From positions 1,473,052 through 1,506,359 of the forward strand of contig CP051244.1 of the NCBI GenBank assembly GCA_017795045.1: a stretch of 33,308 bases of DNA, given 5' to 3'. Made by a program: the position numbers and the translations under genes. Below, piece by piece: positions 28,101 to 33,308 of this stretch; the stretch's first letter is position 1; the number at the start of each line of letters is the position of its first letter. Source of the stretch: Allomuricauda sp. (GTDB lineage: Bacteria > Bacteroidota > Bacteroidia > Flavobacteriales > Flavobacteriaceae). A model generated the notes under the pieces. The model ran no database searches. It was not told where the DNA came from and worked only from the letters and a program-made list of their open reading frames with translations.

Positions 28101-28408
28101 GTAATGTCCTGAAACTTGAAATTCCCTTTATTGAGGTACAGTTTATCTGCACCTTGATTGGAAGTAAAATATAGGTCCACCAATCCATCACCGTTAAAAT
28201 CTCCGGCAGCTACCCCCGCGCCATTGTAGAAATAGAGGTAGTTAAGTATGTTGAGTTCTGGTGTCTGGTGGAGTGTGTTGGCAAATGTAATGCCTGTATG
28301 GGAAGCTTTTTTTTGTACGAAAAGGGAATTGGGGTCAGGCTTTGTGCAGCCAATGACCAACAAAAGTCCTAGCAAAACCAGCTTGTATGTTTTTATGATT
28401 CGGTTCAT
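25100..28408 (-). CDS. VCBS/FG-GAP repeat lipoprotein with ASPIC/UnbV domain, first of three
   Basis: The start at 28408 (MNRIIKTYK) gives 1,102 residues with a lipobox ending at C21 (LVIGC); the frame is open to 28438, but that start would disrupt the signal. The layout is an N-terminal propeller with calcium-type loops (DFNGDGLVDL, DINNDGLLDI, DYDLDGDLDM), an ASPIC/UnbV domain at about 512-596 (FGIGAKAILFHKN ... DSIQIVWPGG), and a C-terminal propeller (DVNDDGLEDLFISG, DADGDSDLDLLVVSG, DLDNDGDLDILAGN). It is the first gene after the terminator that follows susD and is separated from susD by 174 bases. It may be transcribed by read-through from susCD or from a promoter in that gap. Confidence 0.92.
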   Translation of the reverse strand: MNRIIKTYKLVLLGLLLVIGCTKPDPNSLFVQKKASHTGITFANTLHQTPELNILNYLYFYNGAGVAAGDFNGDGLVDLYFTSNQGADKLYLNKGNFKFQDITEAAQIKNDTGWTTGVTHVDINNDGLLDIYICKVGDHGPIRGENLLYINQGANTDGVPSFKEAAADYGLDFIGYSTQAAFFDYDLDGDLDMYLLNHSVNPNRSYGKGTKRKLVDSMSGDILFRNDEGSFVNVSKEAGIFQGSIGYGLGLAISDINNDGYPDIYVGNDFFENDYLYINQKDGTFQEVISQDPNKMGHTTHFSMGNDIADVNNDGLADILSLDMLPENLETFKTSGSEYPYPVYQQYLKNGFAPQFMQNTLHLNLGGERFGEIANLSGIEATEWSWGALFADFDNDGFKDLFISNGIVGVTNDMDYINYISNEEIQKSIASGLSDKDMELIDRLPKKKVPNYFYKNRDGVTFSDVTDSWSIKKDSYSNGCAYADLDNDGDLDLVVNNVNEEAFILENTLTKGNSIKITFEGSPKNKFGIGAKAILFHKNNRAVQENITTRGFLSAKDNSLTFGVGKDSIIDSIQIVWPGGPYETLRNIKPDQTLKVSINDASGNYYMEKPNQPDSTILSATQPLDFVHKEQPSLDFDRNPLVPFSYANEGPSVSVADVNDDGLEDLFISGAKRQASALYLQNSDGTFTSHQPELFEMDAINEDIDHVFFDADGDSDLDLLVVSGGNEFTDGKPLQPRLYWNDKGVFTKDDGQFSQTQTNASKVEAVDFDQDGDLDLCITSNALPTQFGETSQQYLFQNDGQGTFTEITPSFAPDFASVGNVKDFVWADLDGNSYPDLIVAGHWTPITLFLNDGKQLAKQENNGLEHTHGWWNCIALADLDNDGDLDILAGNWGLNTKFRASKEKPITLYIRDFDGNGSIETVATYFHGNKETVFSSKDELAKQMPFLNKKFLFYEDFAKASLESLFGKENLDAAIQRKVYLLSTSYFQNDGNGHFSRKELPLLAQSSTVNDIYIEKIDKETINEILMVGNNFEISTQLGRLDASHGLLLQNDVQGNITWKQNLNVSGAARKIEKITRNGNEEFIITLNNDSPIFLIKKQNTE

Positions 28409-28470
28409 GGAGGTAGACGGTAAGGTAACCATTTCCATAGGAAATTAGAAGAGGGAAAGGGTTAACAATC

Positions 28471-28484
28471 GCCTAATATTTGGC
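28471..28484. promoter_or_regulatory. Imperfect 14-base palindrome in the susD to VCBS gap
   Basis: The sequence GCCTAATATTTGGC is a dyad with six of seven pairs matching. It lies 63 bases before the first VCBS start and could be an operator. The first eight bases (GCCTAATA) recur at 28510-28517 in the same gap. There is no exact -7 box between it and the gene on the - strand. Chance cannot be excluded at this length. Confidence 0.2.
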
Positions 28485-28520
28485 AAATAATTGTATAATG
28501 AGAGGGTTGGCCTAATAGGA

Positions 28521-28548
28521 AAAGAGGCCGCCAATTGGCGGCCTCTTT
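28521..28548 (-). terminator. Perfect 28-base palindromic terminator after susD
   Basis: Arms of 12 bases (AAAGAGGCCGCC and GGCGGCCTCTTT) flank AATT, itself self-complementary, so all 28 bases form one perfect palindrome with a GC-rich core. It lies 34 bases past the susD stop. On the - strand the arm ends in CTTT and is followed by TCC, so the U-tract is short. The structure could act in both directions. Its place between the highly expressed susCD pair and the downstream lipoprotein genes suggests partial termination that sets their ratio. Confidence 0.85.
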
Positions 28549-28582
28549 ATATATAAACAACCCAAACTTTGAATTATTGAGC

Positions 28583-30124
28583 TTAGTAACCTGGGTTTTG
28601 TACCAAATTTGGATTGGACAACAAAGCGTTGGTTGGAATTGGGAAATAGTTCTTGGTGTCATCACCTACAGAACCTGCATCCTTAAATTCCCAATCTTTG
28701 GTATACTGTCCAAAACGAACCAAATCGTTTCTTCTCCAAAACTCCTTGTAAAGTTCCCTTCCTCTTTCATCGATCAAATCTTGAGCGGTAACAGAACCAA
28801 GCGGAGTAGCTTGTCTGATTGTTCTGAGTTCATTGACCAAGGCGGTGGGATCTCCTCCACCTCTTAAAATAGCTTCTGCTTTTAAAAGGTGTGCATCGGC
28901 ATATCTGAAGACAATCTCGTGACTGTTGAAAGAGCGCTCACCAGCAGGGTGGTACTTGATGGTACGGATACCTGTACGCTCATTGTTACCGGCCAGTCCG
29001 GGGATTTCCTTGGTGAAAACCAATGGATTTCCAGGACGGTCTTTTAAAGCAACACCATTTGCATCATACATTTGGCCGATCAAGAACCCGTAACCAATAC
29101 CGAGGTTTACATCATCGGCATTGCTGGCATCAGGCACCCAACCTCTTCTTTCCTCTTGTCCATCGCCAACATAGTTGCTGTTGGGGTCTCCTTCAAATAG
29201 GTCATAGAATTCGGCAAGGGTGCTAAACCCGTTCCATCCGCCACCGGTATTGTCCGGTGCCACGATATGGTAGTGCATTCCGTTCCAAATCCTGTTTCCA
29301 ACGGAGGTACTGGCCCACCAAATGGTTTCGGTATCGGCTTCTTCCGTAAACATTTCGAAGTAACCATCCTCCAAGGCATACCCTTCAGCAGCGATGGCAT
29401 CGATCAAATCAATCACGGCATTGTAATCTGCGGCAGTGCCGGTATAGCGTTCCCCGTTCATCATGACCTTGGCCAATAAGAATCGACCAGCCGCTTGGGA
29501 GGCCTTGCTCAAACCTTCTGCTCCGGCTGCTATGGAAGGTAGGTTAGGGATGGCTTCCGTTAAATCGGAAACAATAAAGTCGTAAGCCTCTTGTTTGGTC
29601 ATTACTTCAGGATTGATATTGGGTCCGTCGTCCAGTCCCCTGAATGGCACCTGACCGTATAGATCCAGTACAAAGAACATACTGAAAGCTCTTAAAAACT
29701 GCGCTTCAGCCTTTTGTTGTGCTGAGGGGGAGCTTCTGCTGTCAATAATTTCCGAAGCCCTATATACATTCTGGTTGAGGTTGTTCCAAACGTTTAGAAT
29801 GTAGAGGTGCTGTGGATCCCAAGTATGGGTGTGCAGGGTACGCCAAATTCCATTGTCGCCCCAGTCCGTACCACGGGTCGGCACCAACATCTCATCCGTG
29901 GAAACCTCATTGAGGGCAAAGAAATTTGCTTGATCTCCCAATTGTCCGTAAACATCGTTGTACAGGTTATTGAGGTTACTCTGTGCGTTAACGCCACCAA
30001 ACCCTCCTGTGTCCGCTTCGTTAAAAACGGAATCCGTAGGTTCAACTTCCAGATTTGTACATGCAAGCACAAGGACAGTCGAAACAAGAATCGATAGATT
30101 AATCTTGATTTTTCTTCTTTTCAT
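28583..30124 (-). CDS. SusD/RagB-family substrate-binding outer-membrane lipoprotein
   Basis: This 513-residue protein is the SusD partner of the SusC porin encoded just upstream, with 18 bases between them. A lipoprotein signal ends at C22 (VLVLAC). The N-terminal part has the usual SusD features: NLNNLYNDVYGQLGDQANFFALNEVSTDEM, then RASEIIDSR and QKAEAQFLRAFSMFFVLDLYGQVPF. The C-terminal part has the family ending (YRYADAHLLKAEAILRGG, ERGRELYKEFWRRNDLVRFG, FPIPTNALLSNPNLVQNPGY). It acts as the lid of the SusC barrel and binds the incoming nutrient. The nutrient is not evident: no carbohydrate-active enzyme is encoded in the window. Confidence 0.96.
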   Translation of the reverse strand: MKRRKIKINLSILVSTVLVLACTNLEVEPTDSVFNEADTGGFGGVNAQSNLNNLYNDVYGQLGDQANFFALNEVSTDEMLVPTRGTDWGDNGIWRTLHTHTWDPQHLYILNVWNNLNQNVYRASEIIDSRSSPSAQQKAEAQFLRAFSMFFVLDLYGQVPFRGLDDGPNINPEVMTKQEAYDFIVSDLTEAIPNLPSIAAGAEGLSKASQAAGRFLLAKVMMNGERYTGTAADYNAVIDLIDAIAAEGYALEDGYFEMFTEEADTETIWWASTSVGNRIWNGMHYHIVAPDNTGGGWNGFSTLAEFYDLFEGDPNSNYVGDGQEERRGWVPDASNADDVNLGIGYGFLIGQMYDANGVALKDRPGNPLVFTKEIPGLAGNNERTGIRTIKYHPAGERSFNSHEIVFRYADAHLLKAEAILRGGGDPTALVNELRTIRQATPLGSVTAQDLIDERGRELYKEFWRRNDLVRFGQYTKDWEFKDAGSVGDDTKNYFPIPTNALLSNPNLVQNPGY

Positions 30125-30142
30125 GATCTTTTCAATTTTTTA

Positions 30143-33100
30143 TTAAAAGGTAGCATTTAGTCCAATAGTGAAAGTCCTTGGTCTAGGGAATGCCGTATAG
30201 TCGATACCTGCAATTGGAATACCGTTCAATAGATCGGTGGAACCGTTGGAGTTACCAGGGGTAACACTTACCTCGGGGTCAAGGCCACTATAATCGGTAA
30301 TCAAGAATAGGTTTTGTCCTGTAACGGATAACCTCAAGCTTTTTAGGGCGCCATCACCGCTCAGTGGAACATTGTACCCAAGGGTCACGTTTTGCAGACG
30401 TACAAAATCGGCGCTTTCCAAAAATCTAGTGGACACGGATGCCTCGGCCAAACCGGATTCATCGCTGGCAGGGACATCTGGCGTCACGTTACGGGCATTT
30501 TGAATGGCCCCTGCGGTGAAGAACGCATTGGCGGTATTGTTGTACACTGCTGCTCCAAACTGGCCACTCAAATAAGCGGATAGATCCCAGTTTTTGTAGC
30601 TAAGATTTGTGGAGAACCCTCCAGTGATATCTGGCAATGCAGTTTCGCCTATGTAAACTTGGTTATCGATACCTCCTGTGAAAATGGGCTGTCCATCGCC
30701 ATCGTATCCTTCAAATTGTCTCAAGAAGAATGCAAACAAAGGCTGGCCTTCCTCCAAGCGCTGGGAAAAGGCATTGGATAGACCTTGTCCACGGATTTGT
30801 CCAGAAGGAATGATTACCTGTCCTCCCAATGGGTTTCTAAGCTTCTTGATCTCATTGTCGTTATAGGCGACATTAAGACCTGCACTCCAATTGAAATCGG
30901 CACTTTGTACCAAATCATAGTTTATGGAGAATTCTACCCCTTGGTTTATGATGGAAGAGTCAAAGTTTCCAAAAAAGAACTGTTGGGGGGCAGGTTGGGC
31001 AGAATTTACCCTTAAAAGCACATCTTGGGTGTCTTTGCGGTAAAAGTCAACCGAACCATTCAACCTATCGTTTCCAAAACCAAAGTCAAGACCAACCCCG
31101 TATTGAACGGTTTCCTCCCATTTCAAATCATCGTTGGGGAAGGCTACGGTTTCCGTTCCAGGAATGTTGATGTCACCACCATCGGAAATTACTTGGTCTG
31201 GCACAGCATACCGTGATCTGAAGATGTAGTTAGCATGCCCCAAACCATCTTGGTTTCCTGTGATACCAAAGCTCAATCTAAGTTTAAGCGTGGAAACGGA
31301 ATCACCAATGAAATCTTCTTCGTTGAGTTTCCATGCAAAGGCAGCAGAGGGGAAGTACCCATACTGGTTGTTTCCACCGAATCTTGAGGAGCCATCCGCT
31401 CTGACCGTTGCCGTGAATAAATACTTGTCGGCAATGGTGTAGTTGACCCTCGCAAAGAAGGATTGAAGCTCGTCAGTAGTGTCAAAAGTATCTACAAACA
31501 AGGAGTTTACCCGCGTTCCGGTTACAGTACCGATATTGTCGGTTACAATATCGGGAACCAATCTATTGATGAACACCCCATTGGTGTTGGGTGCATATCC
31601 GTATTGTTGGTATCTACCATCTATATTTTGCTCTATAACGTTGACCGTTTTATTAAGATGGTCCGACATTTCATTCAAATCGGTGGTAGCAAATCCAAAA
31701 CCTCTTGCATTTCTACCGGAATTGGCAAAGTCTTGGAAGGAGAAACCGACTATCGCATCTAGGTTTGAGTTTTCAAACTCCTTTTTATAGTTCAAGGTGG
31801 CCTCGATCAATCTATTCTCTATATCCAGATTGTTGATGGCACCACGTCCATTTCCAAAAGTTCCCCTATCAAGGTTTCGTCCCAAGGAAGAAGCGACTGC
31901 ATTTCTGGTAGCCTCTGACTTATCGTAACCTAAATTGATTTTTCCTGTAAGTTCAGGGGTGAAATCATATTCGGCAGAGAAATTGATCAGTGCCCTGTTG
32001 GTATTGCTCAAAGATTGAATGTAATCTGTCAGTACCCGGGGATTCAACTGTCCGCCCGAGTTATATTCAGGGTTGCTCGGCCAAGTAGGGTTTGCCGAAT
32101 AGGCAGCCCCCAAAAGGTCACCCCTAAATCCTGCACTACCACTAAGTGCTGGGGATTCATCATTTACGCGGGATACGGTTCCTTGTAAATTGAGTCTTAA
32201 TTTGTCATCCAAAAACCGATGTCCCCAATTCACTCTTCCCGTGATTCGCTCCATGGAGGAGTTTTGTACAATACCAAATTGTTTTCCGTAACCGAAGGTG
32301 GCCCTGACATTACCTTTCCCATAATTGTTTGAATAGGTGATGTTTTGATTTTGGGAGACAGCTCTTCTTGTTACAACGTCTTGCCAATTGGTATTGTAAC
32401 CTGCATCTTGCGCTACTCTGTCACCACCAAACTGCTCCACGGCATCAAGGAAAGCCTCTCTACCTAATAAGGGCAAATCATTGGCTGGGTTTGAAATACT
32501 TAACGTTGAATTGAATTCGAATACGCCACCTTGGCTGCCCTTACCACTCTTTGTGGTTATGATAACCACACCGTTGGCGCCTCTGGACCCATAAATTGCG
32601 GTTGCGGAAGCGTCTTTAAGGATACTCATGCTCTCAATGTCGGATGGGTTCAAGAAAGCCAATGGGTTTTTTGAACCACTGGTACCAAAACCGATGTTCC
32701 CGGATTCGGGCGCAGTATCACTGGTGAGAGGAATACCATCCACAACAAAAAGTGGGTTGTTATTGGATCGTACGGATGTGGTACCCCTAATTCGGAGTGC
32801 AATCCCGGCACCAGGTTCACCACTGGCTTGGGTAATCTGTACACCAGCTGTTTTACCTTGGATCAATTGTTCGGGAGATGAAATGATTCCCCCGTTGAAA
32901 TCTTCAGAGGTAACAGCGGCAACTGCTCCGGTGGCATCCTTGATTGTGGTTTGACCATAACCGATGATGACTACTTCATCCAAGGCTTGTGCATCCTCTT
33001 CCAAAGTCACGTTTACCGTAGATTGTCCATTGACGGAAACCTCAATGGTCTTGTAACCGATATAGCTGAATACCAAAACGGAAGAATCTTCAATGCCGTC

Positions 33101-33283
33101 CAAGGTATAATTACCGTCAAAATCGGTTTGGGTACCATTGGTAGTACCTTTTACAAGTACGCTTGCCCCGGGCAACGGTCCAGTTGCATCCGAAACAGTA
33201 CCTGACACTGTCTGAGCTTTTGCCAAGCCAAAGCATAAAAATGCCCCAAGCATCAAAAAGCTTTTTAGTAGCGTAATCTTCAT
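30143..33283 (-). CDS. SusC/RagA-family TonB-dependent outer-membrane transporter
   Basis: This 1,046-residue TonB-dependent transporter has a signal peptide ending at AKA-Q24. Residues 25-105 are a carboxypeptidase-regulatory-like domain (VSGTVSDATGPLPGASVLVKG). The TonB-box region ALDEVVIIGYG follows. The plug domain carries the SusC signatures LFVVDGIPL and SILKDASATAIYGSRGANGVVIITTKSG. The remaining ~800 residues form the 22-stranded barrel, ending with an aromatic residue (TFTIGLNATF). Only 25 bases of the upstream region are in the window, so the promoter and any sigma/anti-sigma genes lie outside. With SusD it imports a nutrient using TonB energy. Confidence 0.97.
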   Translation of the reverse strand: MKITLLKSFLMLGAFLCFGLAKAQTVSGTVSDATGPLPGASVLVKGTTNGTQTDFDGNYTLDGIEDSSVLVFSYIGYKTIEVSVNGQSTVNVTLEEDAQALDEVVIIGYGQTTIKDATGAVAAVTSEDFNGGIISSPEQLIQGKTAGVQITQASGEPGAGIALRIRGTTSVRSNNNPLFVVDGIPLTSDTAPESGNIGFGTSGSKNPLAFLNPSDIESMSILKDASATAIYGSRGANGVVIITTKSGKGSQGGVFEFNSTLSISNPANDLPLLGREAFLDAVEQFGGDRVAQDAGYNTNWQDVVTRRAVSQNQNITYSNNYGKGNVRATFGYGKQFGIVQNSSMERITGRVNWGHRFLDDKLRLNLQGTVSRVNDESPALSGSAGFRGDLLGAAYSANPTWPSNPEYNSGGQLNPRVLTDYIQSLSNTNRALINFSAEYDFTPELTGKINLGYDKSEATRNAVASSLGRNLDRGTFGNGRGAINNLDIENRLIEATLNYKKEFENSNLDAIVGFSFQDFANSGRNARGFGFATTDLNEMSDHLNKTVNVIEQNIDGRYQQYGYAPNTNGVFINRLVPDIVTDNIGTVTGTRVNSLFVDTFDTTDELQSFFARVNYTIADKYLFTATVRADGSSRFGGNNQYGYFPSAAFAWKLNEEDFIGDSVSTLKLRLSFGITGNQDGLGHANYIFRSRYAVPDQVISDGGDINIPGTETVAFPNDDLKWEETVQYGVGLDFGFGNDRLNGSVDFYRKDTQDVLLRVNSAQPAPQQFFFGNFDSSIINQGVEFSINYDLVQSADFNWSAGLNVAYNDNEIKKLRNPLGGQVIIPSGQIRGQGLSNAFSQRLEEGQPLFAFFLRQFEGYDGDGQPIFTGGIDNQVYIGETALPDITGGFSTNLSYKNWDLSAYLSGQFGAAVYNNTANAFFTAGAIQNARNVTPDVPASDESGLAEASVSTRFLESADFVRLQNVTLGYNVPLSGDGALKSLRLSVTGQNLFLITDYSGLDPEVSVTPGNSNGSTDLLNGIPIAGIDYTAFPRPRTFTIGLNATF

Positions 33284-33308
33284 AAATAATTAATTTTAAG
33301 TTTAGTTA

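Noticed and set aside
18533..28408. Repeated asparagine/aspartate-glycine-rich codons that look like DNA repeats
   Set aside because: They encode degenerate FG-GAP calcium-binding loops. The DNA units differ in length and sequence and are protein repeats rather than a DNA repeat array or CRISPR.
28409..28520. A promoter for the VCBS genes in the gap after susD
   Set aside because: On the - strand the best candidate (a TTG followed 18 bases later by TAATTTCC) misses the two last consensus bases. It is too weak to list as a promoter.
15419..33283. A classical polysaccharide-utilisation locus
   Set aside because: SusC and SusD are present, but no glycoside hydrolase, polysaccharide lyase, carbohydrate esterase, sulfatase or hybrid sensor is seen in the window.

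Overview
The window reads as chromosomal DNA of a flavobacterium (Bacteroidota), probably a marine Flavobacteriaceae of the Muricauda/Flagellimonas type. The signs are a SusC/SusD pair, many short-signal lipoproteins, the -7 promoter word TAnnTTTG, few Shine-Dalgarno sites and very tight gene packing. The genus is inferred from protein style and was not tested. No rRNA, tRNA, CRISPR array, insertion sequence or phage gene was seen. No gene-free stretch exceeds 300 bases; the longest is 174 bases (28409-28582).

Left part, + strand, 129-6329. An Mrp/ApbC-type P-loop ATPase overlaps a NifU-like Fe-S protein. They are followed by a thioredoxin-reductase-like ferredoxin-NADP reductase and an adrenodoxin-type 2Fe-2S ferredoxin, forming an iron-sulfur and electron-transfer module. 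A secreted TPM-domain membrane protein and a penicillin-acylase-family lipoprotein follow.

Middle part, 6330-15410, changes strand repeatedly. It holds a small secreted protein of unknown function (-), a cytoplasmic metallophosphoesterase (-), a 792-residue GAF protein (+), an HD phosphohydrolase fused to a Pycsar-effector-type transmembrane module (-), and a very large lipoprotein (+). The large protein joins a calcineurin-like phosphoesterase, a middle region with kinase-like motifs and a C-terminal outer-membrane beta-barrel. Two convergent pairs in this part end stop-to-stop on the palindrome TGATCA.

Right part, - strand, 33283 down to 15419, looks like one long transcription unit. The order is SusC, SusD, a perfect-palindrome terminator, three tandem VCBS/FG-GAP lipoproteins of about 1,100 residues each with a central ASPIC/UnbV domain, a vanadium-haloperoxidase-like lipoprotein, a membrane-anchored SRPBCC/GyrI-like ligand-binding protein and a beta-propeller lipoprotein. 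Every gene after the terminator overlaps or nearly touches the next. There is no glycoside hydrolase, polysaccharide lyase or sulfatase. This is therefore not a classical polysaccharide-utilisation locus but a SusCD-type uptake system coupled to surface propellers and an oxidative or phosphatase-like enzyme. It is the best candidate here for an incompletely described system. The two next best are the orphan HD-PycTM protein and the phosphoesterase/kinase-like/barrel fusion.
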